Assembly: GCA_902494085.1 (NCBI GenBank)
Contig: CABURU010000001.1
Span: 62,001 to 126,000 of the forward strand
Length of the DNA stretch: 64,000 bases
Source of the DNA: an uncultured Collinsella sp.
GTDB taxonomy: Bacteria > Actinomycetota > Coriobacteriia > Coriobacteriales > Coriobacteriaceae
Direction of reading: 5' to 3'
The position numbers and the translations under genes are program-made. Shown piece by piece: positions 37,557 to 46,428 of this stretch. Positions within the stretch are counted from its first letter, which is position 1. Each line of letters opens with the position of its first letter. The notes below the pieces were generated by a model. It worked only from the letters and a program-made list of their open reading frames with translations. It made no database searches and was not told the DNA's origin.

Positions 37557-37583
37557 GGGCGAGCGGTAGAACGCTCGCCCTTT
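37557..37583 (+). terminator. Terminator hairpin after the VanZ-like gene
   Basis: GGGCGAGCG and CGCTCGCCC form a perfect 9-bp stem with a 6-nt loop followed by TTTG. Confidence 0.65.
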
Positions 37584-37679
37584 GTGCGCCACGATGCGGC
37601 ACAATGTACCGCAAAAGCTGTTTGTATCCGGTACGAATCGTTCGTTGGTCTTTAATTCTTCTCAACGGAGGTGTTTGAG

Positions 37680-38531
37680 ATGGCAAACGGATTGCTTTTG
37701 CGGCTTCGCGAGCGTGAGCTCAGCGCGAGCCCGGCGGAACGCAATGTCATCGCATATGTAAGCGCTCATCCGCACGAGGTGGTCGGGCTGTCCGTCCGCG
37801 GTCTTGCCGATGTCACGTTCTCCTCGCCCTCGAGCATTTTGCGCTTTTGCAAGCGTTTGGGTTTTGCGGGCTACAAGGAGTTCCAGCGCGAACTGATTGC
37901 CGAGCTGGCGCTCTTAGGTGACAAGAAAGACATAGCCCTCGAGGACATCTCCATGGATGACAGCGTCGAACGTATCGTGGGGAAGGTGATGAAAAGCAAC
38001 GTGCGCACAATCGAGGCGACGGCGCGAACGCTCGATTACACCGTCTTGGAGCGATGCGCGGCCCGTCTTAAGCGGGCACGCGCGGTCAATCTGTTCGGTA
38101 TTGGTGCCTCTCGTTTGGTCGCGCACGACCTGGCGCAAAAGCTCATGCGTGTCGACAAAGAGTGCCATCTGTACGACGACTGGCATGATCAGCTCTTATG
38201 TGCCAAGAACATGCATGAGGGCGATATGGCAATCGCCTTTAGCTACTCGGGCTTGACGCAAGAGGTGCTGGACTGCACCGCCGAGGCTCAACGTCACAAC
38301 TGTCCCGTTGTGGCCGTTACCAAAGTAGATGGATCATCCAAACTTGCCACCATGGCCGATGCCGTGCTCGGCGTCGCTGCGAGTGAACCCTTGGTCCGCA
38401 GCGGTGCCATGGCTTCGCGTATGGCCCAGCTTATGGTTGTCGATGCCCTGTACGCTGCTTACGTTGCCAGCGACTACGAACGGGCGACGCATGTCATAAA
38501 GCAAAACTACATCGAGAAACAGGAAAGATGA
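37680..38531 (+). CDS. RpiR/MurR-family transcriptional regulator
   Basis: A 283-residue regulator. The N-terminal RpiR helix-turn-helix covers about 1-77 (VRGLADVTFSSPSSILRFCK, LGFAGYKEFQREL). The C-terminal sugar isomerase (SIS) domain includes LFGIGASRLVAHDLAQKLM and AIAFSYSGLTQEVLDC. The next genes are MurNAc-6-phosphate etherase and a MurNAc-type PTS, so this is most likely a MurR-like sensor of MurNAc-6-phosphate. The ATG was preferred to a GTG 3 codons upstream because of GGAGGT spacing. Confidence 0.9.
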   Translation: MANGLLLRLRERELSASPAERNVIAYVSAHPHEVVGLSVRGLADVTFSSPSSILRFCKRLGFAGYKEFQRELIAELALLGDKKDIALEDISMDDSVERIVGKVMKSNVRTIEATARTLDYTVLERCAARLKRARAVNLFGIGASRLVAHDLAQKLMRVDKECHLYDDWHDQLLCAKNMHEGDMAIAFSYSGLTQEVLDCTAEAQRHNCPVVAVTKVDGSSKLATMADAVLGVAASEPLVRSGAMASRMAQLMVVDALYAAYVASDYERATHVIKQNYIEKQER

Positions 38532-38541
38532 GGTGAATGAA

Positions 38542-39465
<924 letters not shown>

Positions 39466-39522
39466 GTGCACGGCGTGAGCTGATATGACATCTAGACGAG
39501 ATACCCAATACAAGGAGGAGTT

Positions 39523-40953
39523 ATGACGAACAAAGAGCTGGCTCAAAAGCTGCTGGACCTTTTGGGCGGTAAAGACAACGTGCTCGCAAACGCGGCGTGC
39601 ATGACGCGCCTGCGCGTGACCGTCAAAGACACGGGCAACGTCGACACGGAGGGTATTAAGGCGCTCGACGGCGTGATGGGCCTGGTCGAGGACGACACGA
39701 TGCAGATCGTGCTGGGTCCGGGCAAGGTGAATAAGGTGCTCGAGGAGTTCTCCAAGCTCACCGGCCTTGCGAAAGGCGTTGCCGACGAGAGCGTGGTTGA
39801 CGCTGCGGCCACAAACAAGGCCGCGCAGAAAGCCAAGTACGAGTCCAAGCCGGTTCAGGCCTTCCTCAAGAAGATTTCCAATGTCTTCGTCGCCCTGCTT
39901 CCCGGCATCATTGCGGCTGGCCTCATCAACGGTATCTGTAACGTCATTAACGTCTCGACGGCAGGCGCGCTTGCAGGCGAGTGGTGGTACCAGGGCATTC
40001 GTTCCATGGGCTGGGCTCTGTTTGCCTATCTGCCCATCTTGGTGGGCTATAACGCGGCACGTGAGTTTGGTGGCTCCGCTGCGCTGGGCGGCATCGCCGG
40101 CATGATGTGTATCGCCAACAGTGCCATGCCCCTGCTTGCGCCTGGCGCGGCTGATCCTGCCACTGCCATTCTGCTGCCGCTCACCAGTGCGCAGTACAAC
40201 CCCGCGGCGGGTGGCATGATCGCGGCTCTCATCGCTGGTGCATTTTTTGCCTGGATGGAGCGTCAGATTCGCAAGGTTATGCCCAACGCACTCGACACGT
40301 TCTTGTCCCCGCTGCTGGTGCTCATCATCGGCGCCTTTGCTCTGATGCTCGTCATCCAGCCGGTTGGCGCATGGCTGACGACTGCCATCTTTAGCGTTTT
40401 GACCTTTATCTTCGAGAAACTGGGCGTCCTGGGCGGCTATATCCTGTCGGCAGGCTTCTTGCCGCTGGTGTCCGTCGGCCTGCATCAGGCGCTCACGCCG
40501 ATCCACGCTATGCTCAACGATCCCGACGGCGCTACCAAGGGTATCAATTACCTGCTTCCCATCCTTATGATGGCTGGCGGCGGCCAGGTCGGTGCCGGTT
40601 TGGCGCTGTACTTTAAGACCAAGAACGCCAAGCTCAAGAAGTACGTCGCAGAGTCCATTCCCGTTGGAATCCTGGGTGTGGGCGAGCCTCTGATGTATGC
40701 TGTTACGCTGCCGCTCGTTCGTCCGTTTGTGACGGCCTGCCTGGGTGCCGGATTTGGCGGCGCGCTCGCGGCGCTGCTTCACATCGGCACGGTTTCTCAG
40801 GGCGTTTCCGGTCTGTTTGGCCTACTGATCGTTGTTCCTGGCCAGCAGCTCGGCTACGTTGCCGCTATGCTGCTTGCCTATGCCGCCGGCTTTGTCCTGA
40901 CGTGGTTCTTTGGCGTCGACGAGCAGAAGATCAACGAGTTCTTTGGCGAGTAG
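39523..40953 (+). CDS. murP: PTS transporter EIIBC, MurNAc type
   Basis: A 476-residue protein. The EIIB domain (1-85) has the phospho-accepting Cys26 in NAACMTRLRVTV. The EIIC domain (about 115-476) has ten or so membrane segments and the sugar-site GVGEPLMYAVTLPLV. There is no EIIA domain, as expected for MurP, which borrows a glucose-type EIIA. Assignment to MurNAc rests on the flanking murQ and MupG-like genes as well as on the protein. Confidence 0.9.
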   Translation: MTNKELAQKLLDLLGGKDNVLANAACMTRLRVTVKDTGNVDTEGIKALDGVMGLVEDDTMQIVLGPGKVNKVLEEFSKLTGLAKGVADESVVDAAATNKAAQKAKYESKPVQAFLKKISNVFVALLPGIIAAGLINGICNVINVSTAGALAGEWWYQGIRSMGWALFAYLPILVGYNAAREFGGSAALGGIAGMMCIANSAMPLLAPGAADPATAILLPLTSAQYNPAAGGMIAALIAGAFFAWMERQIRKVMPNALDTFLSPLLVLIIGAFALMLVIQPVGAWLTTAIFSVLTFIFEKLGVLGGYILSAGFLPLVSVGLHQALTPIHAMLNDPDGATKGINYLLPILMMAGGGQVGAGLALYFKTKNAKLKKYVAESIPVGILGVGEPLMYAVTLPLVRPFVTACLGAGFGGALAALLHIGTVSQGVSGLFGLLIVVPGQQLGYVAAMLLAYAAGFVLTWFFGVDEQKINEFFGE

Positions 40954-41020
40954 TTTGATATCGCGAGCCGTGTTGCTCGGGGCTCGCGGTGCGCGGCAGA
41001 TTTCTTGATGCTATGGTTGT

Positions 41021-41054
41021 GCCGGCGGGGCTAACTGCTCCGCCGGCCTTTTTT
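41021..41054 (+). terminator. Rho-independent terminator between murP and the MupG-like gene
   Basis: GCCGGCGGGGC and GCTCCGCCGGC form an 11-bp stem (one G-T) with a 5-nt loop, followed by six Ts. The AAAGGAG of the next gene begins directly after. It may reduce read-through into that gene. Confidence 0.85.
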
Positions 41055-41070
41055 AAAGGAGCGTTGAAGC

Positions 41071-42123
41071 GTGAAAACGGGTATTTCGATTTATCTTTCC
41101 AGCCCTCTGCAGGATATTGAGCGGACGATTGAGCGTGGTGCCGCGGCGGGTGCGCGCTATGCGTTCACCTCGCTGCATATTCCCGAGGATGGGGGAGCGG
41201 CGTATGCCGATAAGGTCCGTCATGTGCTGTCGCTGCTTTCCGCCCGCGGCATTGCGCTCATTGCCGATGTGGGGCCTCGCACGTGCGATTTGCTCGGGCT
41301 TGAGCGCATCGAGGACCTGCGCGATTTGGGGTTGGAATACCTTCGTTTGGACTATGGTTTTAGCGCCCAGCGGGTCGCGGAGCTGTCCGGTGTATTTCGC
41401 ATTGTGGTCAATGCATCGACGGTGAGTTCTGATGAAATCGCATCGTGGCGTGAAGCCGGCGCCGATGTGACTCGTTTTGCCGCCTGCCACAATTTTTACC
41501 CCAAGCCTTATACCGGTTTAGCTCTGGAGGACATTGCTCGGGTGAATCTTCGTCTTGCGGCGCTTGGATTCGAAATCATGGCTTTTGTGCCGGGTGATGC
41601 TAACGTTCGCGGGCCGGTATTCGAGGGACTGCCGACGGTCGAGGCACAGCGCGGTCGCGCGTCAAAGGTTGCTCTCAATATGCTTGAGCTTGCACATGGC
41701 GCCGATTGCGACATTGTGTTGGTCGGCGACCCCGATCTATCCGATGCGGGCTGGGCGCAGTTTGCTCAAGTTTCCGCCGGATACGTGGATTTGCAATGCG
41801 AGCTTGAGCCCGGTTATGCCTATGTGCGCGGGCAGATTCATCACGACCGGCCCGACTCGAGTGTCCTCATCTTTAGGTCTCAGGAGTCACGTACGAAGCT
41901 TAAGCCGGATTCCGTGCCGACGGATGCCGGAGCCGGCCTGCCGCGAAAGGCGGGGTCGATCGCTGTGAGCAATAGCGGATATGGGCGCTACGAAGGCGAG
42001 CTTGAGATTGCGCGGGTTGATCTTCCCGGTGACGAGCGCATGAACGTTGCGGGCCATATCACGCCCGAAGCAATGGAACTGCTGCCGTTCATCAAACGCG
42101 GATTCGGGGTACGGTTCGTTTAA
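41071..42123 (+). CDS. mupG: MupG-like 6-phospho-N-acetylmuramidase (DUF871)
   Basis: A 350-residue DUF871 protein: GISIYLSSPLQDIERTIERG, FTSLHIPEDGG, CHNFYPKPYTGLALEDI, then a C-terminal cyclophilin-like part with GYAYVRGQIHHDRPDSSVLI. S. aureus MupG of this family splits MurNAc-6P-GlcNAc, imported by MurP, into its two sugars. Its place after murR-murQ-murP supports the same job here: salvage of a cell-wall disaccharide. GTG start with AAAGGAG. Confidence 0.88.
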   Translation: MKTGISIYLSSPLQDIERTIERGAAAGARYAFTSLHIPEDGGAAYADKVRHVLSLLSARGIALIADVGPRTCDLLGLERIEDLRDLGLEYLRLDYGFSAQRVAELSGVFRIVVNASTVSSDEIASWREAGADVTRFAACHNFYPKPYTGLALEDIARVNLRLAALGFEIMAFVPGDANVRGPVFEGLPTVEAQRGRASKVALNMLELAHGADCDIVLVGDPDLSDAGWAQFAQVSAGYVDLQCELEPGYAYVRGQIHHDRPDSSVLIFRSQESRTKLKPDSVPTDAGAGLPRKAGSIAVSNSGYGRYEGELEIARVDLPGDERMNVAGHITPEAMELLPFIKRGFGVRFV

Positions 42124-42215
42124 CGTGTGACCCGCGGGCTACAATTGGCCCATCATACGAAGGCGCCTCGTGTGGCGTGTGCCTGCGTTGGCCGATCTAT
42201 ATTCGGAGGATTCCC

Positions 42216-42575
42216 ATGACCGTACTGTTTGTTGAATATCCCAAGTGCTCGACCTGTAAAAAGGCCAAGGCATGGCTGGACGAACATGGGGTTGAGTATA
42301 TCGACCGCGATATCGTTTTGGACAATCCCACGGCTGATGAGCTTGCGACCTGGATTGCTCGTTCGGGGCTGCCGGTGCGGCGTTTCTTTAATTCGTCGGG
42401 CATGAAATATCGAGAGCTGGGCCTGAAGGCGCGTCTGGATGCGGGCATGACGGATCGGGAGTGCTACGAGCTGCTGGCGACCGACGGCATGCTGGTCAAG
42501 CGTCCGCTGCTGGTGGGCGACGACTTTGCGATTCCCGGCTTTAGGGAATCGGCTTGGGCCGAGGCGTTGCTGTAG
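42216..42575 (+). CDS. ArsC/Spx family thioredoxin-fold protein
   Basis: A 119-residue protein beginning MTVLFVEYPKCSTCKKAKAW, with a CSTC pair (CxxC), then RRFFNSSGMKYRELGLKARL and a C-terminal KRPLLVGDDFAIPGF. This matches the YffB/Spx subgroup of arsenate-reductase-like proteins, most of which have no known substrate. CGGAGGA precedes the ATG. No arsenic genes are near. Confidence 0.88.
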   Translation: MTVLFVEYPKCSTCKKAKAWLDEHGVEYIDRDIVLDNPTADELATWIARSGLPVRRFFNSSGMKYRELGLKARLDAGMTDRECYELLATDGMLVKRPLLVGDDFAIPGFRESAWAEALL

Positions 42576-42581
42576 CGGCTG

Positions 42582-42752
42582 CGGAAAGTGCGACCCGGAA
42601 TTCGCTTCCAGAATGGGATGCACTTTCCCAAAGTGGCCGGTTGCGGAAAGCACGTCCCATTCTGAGCTTCGATTGTGGGACACGGTTTCCGGTTGAGGGC
42701 TCGACGGGAAAGTGGGGACCAGTTTGAGCTTGAAATCTGGGACGCACTTTCC
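42582..42752. repeat. Family E tandem array: three hairpins at a 62-63-nt period
   Basis: Three units start at 42582, 42645 and 42707 and are 46-47 nt each. Each opens with GGAAAG and closes with TTTCC. Unit 1 pairs GGAAAGTGCG with TGCACTTTCC. Unit 2 pairs GGAAAGCACGTCCCA with TGGGACACGGTTTCC. Unit 3 pairs GGAAAGTGGGGACCAG with CTGGGACGCACTTTCC. Loops of units 2 and 3 share TGAGCTT. Spacers are 15-16 nt. It fills the spacer between convergent genes. Confidence 0.8.
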
Positions 42753-42771
42753 GCCGGCGGGCCTGCCTCAG

Positions 42772-43182
42772 TCAGTCCGCCAGCTGTGCCCATTCGTGCG
42801 GATCGTAGACCTTTACGTGTTTGTTAGGCTTGCCGCTCCAGTACTCCTCGTCCATAAAGGGCAGATATGCCTGAACGCCGGGGCAGATAAAGGGAATCCG
42901 TTGCTGTTGCAGTCGCTCGCGCTGGCGCTGCTCCAGGTGCGCCTCGGATATGACGGTTGGCATGCCGGACAACTCGACGAGGCTTGCCTGGATTCGCTTA
43001 AGGTCGGGGAGTCCCGCGTGCCATGACATCCGCATGATCAAAAAGGATGCACGGCGGTATTTTGCCTGCACCACAGTAATGGCGGGGCGCAGTGTGGGAT
43101 GGATTTTGTCCCGTTCGGGCCAAAGGTCGGCAGTGATCTCAAGGCCCAGGGTCTCCCATAGGTAATCAAGCTCTTCGTCCAT
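42772..43182 (-). CDS. Hypothetical protein
   Basis: A 136-residue protein not recognised with confidence. It contains LRPAITVVQAKYRRASFLIM and a C-terminal FICPGVQAYLPFMDEEYW followed by a charged tail. No membrane segment or signal peptide is seen. GAGG precedes the ATG at a short distance. It is convergent with the ArsC-like gene across the Family E array. It could be a regulator fragment, but no helix-turn-helix is clear. Confidence 0.6.
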   Translation of the reverse strand: MDEELDYLWETLGLEITADLWPERDKIHPTLRPAITVVQAKYRRASFLIMRMSWHAGLPDLKRIQASLVELSGMPTVISEAHLEQRQRERLQQQRIPFICPGVQAYLPFMDEEYWSGKPNKHVKVYDPHEWAQLAD

Positions 43183-43347
43183 GGCGCCTCGATATCTACG
43201 CGATCATTGATACTTCGATTGTGTTGCCTGGTGCTATCGTTTTCACGGTAGAATCTGCCAACGGTTGACGGCTACCGCTCGCGGCGTTTTGCCCTTCGTG
43301 TACAGCGGTCGGCTTCACAGGTCCTTCACGGGTTGGACTAAATTAGG

Positions 43348-43382
43348 CCAATTTGACTGAATTTCAAAAAAGTCAAAATTGG
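43348..43382. repeat. Hairpin upstream of the tRNA promoter
   Basis: CCAATTTGACT pairs with AGTCAAAATTGG, with one bulge and a 12-nt loop. It ends 4 nt before the -35 of the tRNA promoter. It could be an operator or an unrelated inverted repeat. Confidence 0.4.
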
Positions 43383-43385
43383 GGC

Positions 43386-43414
43386 TTGCGTCACGGCGAG
43401 ACTTCCCGTATATT
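43386..43414 (+). promoter_or_regulatory. Promoter of the tRNA-Gln/tRNA-Glu unit
   Basis: TTGCGT and TATATT are separated by 17 nt and lie 44 nt before tRNA-Gln. The -10 matches consensus in five of six positions. Confidence 0.6.
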
Positions 43415-43458
43415 TCTTTCTTGCGCAAAGGCACAGCCGAGCGCAGCGATGCAGTCAT

Positions 43459-43532
43459 TGGGATGTCGTCTAATGGCAGGACAGCGGATTCTGGTTCCGT
43501 CAATGGGGGTTCGACTCCCTCCATCCCAGCCA
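43459..43532 (+). tRNA. tRNA-Gln (anticodon CTG)
   Basis: TGGGATG pairs with CATCCCA as the acceptor stem. The D arm contains CTAATGGCAGG, the anticodon stem is GCGGA/TCCGT with loop TTCTGGT (anticodon CTG, reading CAG), and the T arm is GGGGG-TTCGACT-CCCTC. CCA is encoded. The total is 74 nt with a standard cloverleaf. Confidence 0.96.
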
Positions 43533-43549
43533 TTGCATTTGCTACATAT

Positions 43550-43626
43550 GGCCCGTTCGTCTAGCGGTTTAGGACGCCGCCCTCTCAAGGCGGAGATCAC
43601 CAGTTCGAATCTGGTACGGGCTACCA
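43550..43626 (+). tRNA. tRNA-Glu (anticodon CTC)
   Basis: GGCCCGT pairs with ACGGGCT (one G-T). The anticodon stem is CCGCC/GGCGG with loop CTCTCAA (anticodon CTC, reading GAG), and the T arm is ACCAG-TTCGAAT-CTGGT. CCA is encoded. It lies 17 nt after tRNA-Gln in the same transcript. Confidence 0.96.
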
Positions 43627-43636
43627 AAATTGAACG

Positions 43637-43664
43637 CCCGGGCCTCGTAAGAGACCCGGGTTTT
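43637..43664 (+). terminator. Terminator of the tRNA unit
   Basis: CCCGGGCCTC pairs with GAGACCCGGG and is followed by four Ts, 10 nt after tRNA-Glu. Confidence 0.85.
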
Positions 43665-43720
43665 GTGTATTGACCGTATATACGGCGCCTGCCGTGTTTC
43701 GCTCAGATCGAGGAGTAGCC

Positions 43721-44638
43721 ATGGATCTGCCCATCAGCTTGCAAGACATCACGTATGCCGAGAACTATCTGGCGCAGGGCGACCTGGCTACGGCGACGCC
43801 GCTGCTGGAGCGTCTGGTGGAGCTCGCCGAGGAGTATATCGACGCTGAGTGCAAGACGGAGGAGAAGCGTCAATACTTTAGCTTCGATAGCAAGTTTGAG
43901 CGCTTGGCCTATCGCCGCGTGGAGAAGGATCCGCGCGAGCTCGTGCAGGTCGAGGTGCCGTTTGACCGCCTGTACTCTGACATGGCGTTTGCCTACATTC
44001 GCCAGCAGGATTATGTGAGTGCTCGCAACGCCTTGATGCAGGCCGTGCGCTGGGACCCCATGAACTGCAACTACCGCCTGGATCTGGCCGAGCTGTTCCG
44101 CGCTCTCGAGGACAAGCAGGAATGGGCATCGCTCTCGTTCTCGGTGCTGGAGCGTGCAAGCGATGGCAAGTGCGCCGCCCGCGCTTACGCCAATCTAGGT
44201 CAGTACTTCTTGGAGCCCGAGACCGAGAACGTTTCGGCTGCCGTGGGCTGCGCGCGTCTGGCGCTGCGCCTGGCGCCCAACGATGCGCATACGACGCGCC
44301 TGCTCAACAAGATCCATACCACCTATCCGGATGCCGCCGATGAGAGCGACGACCACGTGATGGGTGAACTGGCCCTGCAAGGCGTGCCGACCTCGCCTTC
44401 GGCCGAGATTGCCATCTGCCTGATTATGTGCGCGACCGATGCTGCAAGCGACGGCGACAAGCAGGAGGCGACGCGCCTGACGGTACGTGCTCGCGACTTG
44501 GTGGGCGAGGAGGCCTGCGCGGCGATTATCAAACTGGTGCGCGAGAGCGATGCCGAGCTCAATGCCGAGCGCAAGGCAAAGCGCGAGGCTGCGGGCTCAA
44601 ACGCCGATGGCGCCAAGGAGGCCGGCGATGCCCAGTAA
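43721..44638 (+). CDS. TPR-like repeat protein of unknown function
   Basis: A 305-residue protein with no signal peptide. Paired-helix, TPR-like segments are visible, such as AENYLAQGDLATATPLLERL, AFAYIRQQDYVSARNALMQA and YANLGQYFL. The C terminus is charged (ELNAERKAKREAAG). GAGGAG precedes the ATG. The last 11 nt overlap smpB, so the two are translationally coupled; a link to ribosome rescue is possible but unproven. Confidence 0.72.
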   Translation: MDLPISLQDITYAENYLAQGDLATATPLLERLVELAEEYIDAECKTEEKRQYFSFDSKFERLAYRRVEKDPRELVQVEVPFDRLYSDMAFAYIRQQDYVSARNALMQAVRWDPMNCNYRLDLAELFRALEDKQEWASLSFSVLERASDGKCAARAYANLGQYFLEPETENVSAAVGCARLALRLAPNDAHTTRLLNKIHTTYPDAADESDDHVMGELALQGVPTSPSAEIAICLIMCATDAASDGDKQEATRLTVRARDLVGEEACAAIIKLVRESDAELNAERKAKREAAGSNADGAKEAGDAQ

Positions 44639-45098
44639 GCGCGAGCGCAAACTCATTTCCAAGAATCGCTCGGCACATCACGAGTACTTTATCGATGAGA
44701 CGTTTGAGTGCGGTATTGAGCTGAGTGGCACCGAGGTCAAGTCGATTCGCGAGCGTGCCTGCCAGATCACCGATACCTTCGCGCTGATCCGCGGCGGGGA
44801 GTGCTGGCTCGTCGGCCTGCATATCCACCCTTATAGCCATGGTGGCGTGTGGAATCGCGATCCTGACCGTCGGCGTCGTCTGCTGCTGCACCGCAAGGAG
44901 ATCGACTTTCTTGACGGCAAACTTCGCAACCGTGGTTATGCGCTGGTTCCGTTGGAGCTCTACTTTAATACCGACGGCCGCGTAAAGCTGCTGCTGGGTC
45001 TGGGTCGCGGCAAGAAGCTCTACGACAAGCGCGAGGACATGGCCAAGCGTGATGTCCAACGCGAGATCGACCGCGCCCTTAAGGAACGCAACCGCTAG
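44628..45098 (+). CDS. smpB: SsrA-binding protein
   Basis: A 156-residue protein that binds tmRNA and brings it to stalled ribosomes. It has RKLISKNRSAHHEYFIDETF, GIELSGTEVKSIRERACQI, LHIHPYSHGGVWNRDPDRRR and a C-terminal basic tail (DKREDMAKRDVQREIDRALK). The ATG inside the upstream gene's end has AAGGAG at 7 nt; longer in-frame starts do not match the family. No tmRNA gene follows it here. Confidence 0.96.
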   Translation: MPSKRERKLISKNRSAHHEYFIDETFECGIELSGTEVKSIRERACQITDTFALIRGGECWLVGLHIHPYSHGGVWNRDPDRRRRLLLHRKEIDFLDGKLRNRGYALVPLELYFNTDGRVKLLLGLGRGKKLYDKREDMAKRDVQREIDRALKERNR

Positions 45099-45110
45099 GC
45101 ACTCTGTATA

Positions 45111-45176
45111 AGTTGCGGTGGAATACGGACTGTTTTCCTGTTTGAGGGGCTATTCAGTCCCTATTTCACCGCAACT
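45111..45176. repeat. Family B palindrome, copy B2
   Basis: Two 22-nt arms (AGTTGCGGTGGAATACGG and on; right arm begins CAGTCCCTATTTCACC) pair with two mismatches around 22 nt. It begins 12 nt after the smpB stop. Confidence 0.8.
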
Positions 45177-45218
45177 GCGGGCGTCTCATCTTTCTTACTG
45201 TTCTGACACATATGTCTC

Positions 45219-45252
45219 AAAGGCGGCGTCCGTTATGGGTGCCGCCTTTTTT
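45219..45252 (+). terminator. Rho-independent terminator after smpB
   Basis: AAAGGCGGC and GCCGCCTTT form a perfect stem with a 13-nt loop, followed by a T-run. It lies downstream of copy B2 and 52 nt before the flavin reductase start. Confidence 0.85.
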
Positions 45253-45303
45253 GTGGGTACATACATTCATGAGGTTCCAACCCGAGCTAGGGGAGTGATC
45301 GTT

Positions 45304-45807
45304 ATGGACAAAACTGCGTTCTTTACCATGCCGAGCGGTCTGTACGTGGTGAGCGCTGCGGCAGACGGGCTGCGCGCCGGCTGCGTCATCAATACTGCGG
45401 TGCAGGTGACGTCCATGCCGCCGCGTATTTCGGTTGCCGTGAACAAGGACAATGTCACCTCGGGCGTCATCGCATCGGCCAAAGCGTTCGCGCTGACCGT
45501 GATCGGTCAGACCGCCGACATGCTCTACATCGGTAACTTTGGGTTCCGCACCAGCAGCGATTATGACAAGTTTGCCAAGTACGAGACCCGCGAGACGGCT
45601 CTGGGCATGCCCTATGTGCCCGAGCACGCGGCGGCCCTGTTTAGCTGCCGTTTGATCGACACTGTGGATGTGGGCACGCATCTGCTGTTTATCGGCGAGG
45701 TCGAGGATGCCGAGCGCCTGAGCGACGAGACGCCGCTGACGTACGACTACTATCACAAGGTTCTGAAGGGCAAGACGCCTCCGAAGGCGTCTTCGTATCA
45801 AGGCTAG
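45304..45807 (+). CDS. Flavin reductase-like FMN-binding protein
   Basis: A 167-residue protein of the flavin reductase/flavoredoxin group: MPSGLYVVSAAADGLRAGC, then QVTSMPPRISVAVNKDNVT and FGFRTSSDYDKF. These bind FMN and pass electrons from NAD(P)H or ferredoxin. A rubredoxin gene follows 89 nt downstream; in other anaerobes these domains are often fused or adjacent in oxygen-detoxifying or redox chains. AGGGGAG precedes the ATG. Confidence 0.9.
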   Translation: MDKTAFFTMPSGLYVVSAAADGLRAGCVINTAVQVTSMPPRISVAVNKDNVTSGVIASAKAFALTVIGQTADMLYIGNFGFRTSSDYDKFAKYETRETALGMPYVPEHAAALFSCRLIDTVDVGTHLLFIGEVEDAERLSDETPLTYDYYHKVLKGKTPPKASSYQG

Positions 45808-45824
45808 AAATGTTTTAAAAACAC

Positions 45825-45852
45825 TTGCATTATATTATTGAGAACATATACT
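45825..45852 (+). promoter_or_regulatory. Promoter of the rubredoxin gene
   Basis: TTGCAT and TATACT are separated by 16 nt in a short AT-rich stretch that stands out from the GC-rich surroundings. It lies 45 nt before the rubredoxin start, so rubredoxin can be made independently of the flavin reductase. Confidence 0.65.
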
Positions 45853-45896
45853 AATAAGCGAAGTACATCACCAGTCGCGTTCGAGAGGAGAACATC

Positions 45897-46040
45897 ATGG
45901 CTGAGGAGAAGAAGACGTATAAGTTCGTGTGCGTCGTTTGCGGTTACGAGGTTGAGGTCGACACGCCCGAGCTGCCCGAGGACTACGTGTGCCCGGTGTG
46001 CGGCGTCGGCCCCGATCAGTTTGAGCTCGTCGAGGAGTAG
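45897..46040 (+). CDS. Rubredoxin
   Basis: A 47-residue protein with two iron-binding cysteine pairs: Cys 12 and 15 in [15 protein letters not shown], and Cys 32 and 35 in [14 protein letters not shown]. This is the rubredoxin knuckle pattern, slightly shorter than the usual 52-54 residues. It carries single electrons between reductases and acceptors in anaerobes. GAGAGGAG precedes the ATG. The gene was read directly from sequence. Confidence 0.94.
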   Translation: MAEEKKTYKFVCVVCGYEVEVDTPELPEDYVCPVCGVGPDQFELVEE

Positions 46041-46080
46041 CTCGCAGGCACATGACTTGCAGCAATACATAGCTCTGTCC

Positions 46081-46117
46081 AAGGGCCCCGGTCGGTCATC
46101 CCGGCCGGGGCCCTTTT
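46081..46117 (+). terminator. Rho-independent terminator of the rubredoxin gene
   Basis: AAGGGCCCCGG and CCGGGGCCCTT form a perfect 11-bp stem with a 13-nt loop, followed by four Ts. Confidence 0.88.
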
Positions 46118-46182
46118 CCTCCGTCCCCAAGGGATCACGGCTGCTGTTAGCCGATCCTGTCTGTCGTGAGTCCGGCCGACCG

Positions 46183-46402
46183 TTTGTCTCAATCTGTAAC
46201 ATCTGGCAGTGAAAACGGGGTCTACGTGTTACAGATTGAGACAAAAGGTTGGAGCTGAAGAAATGTCTTGATCTGTAACATCTAGAAGCGGAAATTTGGT
46301 CCACTTGTTACAGATCAAGACAAACCAAATCCATCCGGCAGAAGATCTCAATCTGTAACATCTAGATATCAAAAGCGGGTCTAGATGTTACAGATCGAGA
46401 CG
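46183..46402. repeat. Family A array A1: three units, 79-80-nt period
   Basis: Units are centred at 46214, 46293 and 46373. Unit 1 arms are TTTGTCTCAATCTGTAACA and its exact complement (19 bp). Unit 2 arms are TGTCTTGATCTGTAACA and its exact complement (17 bp). Unit 3 has one mismatch and an extra TCTAG/CTAGA. Exactly 25 nt lie between TGTAACA and TGTTACA in each. The array lies between the convergent rubredoxin and mntH genes and, with the terminator, fills that 388-nt gap. Confidence 0.9.
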
Positions 46403-46428
46403 TTTGCCTGGGTGGGTGTTCCGTCCCA

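Noticed and set aside
45099..45303. tmRNA gene next to smpB
   Set aside because: The gap holds only a Family B palindrome and a terminator; no tRNA-like ends or tag frame were seen.
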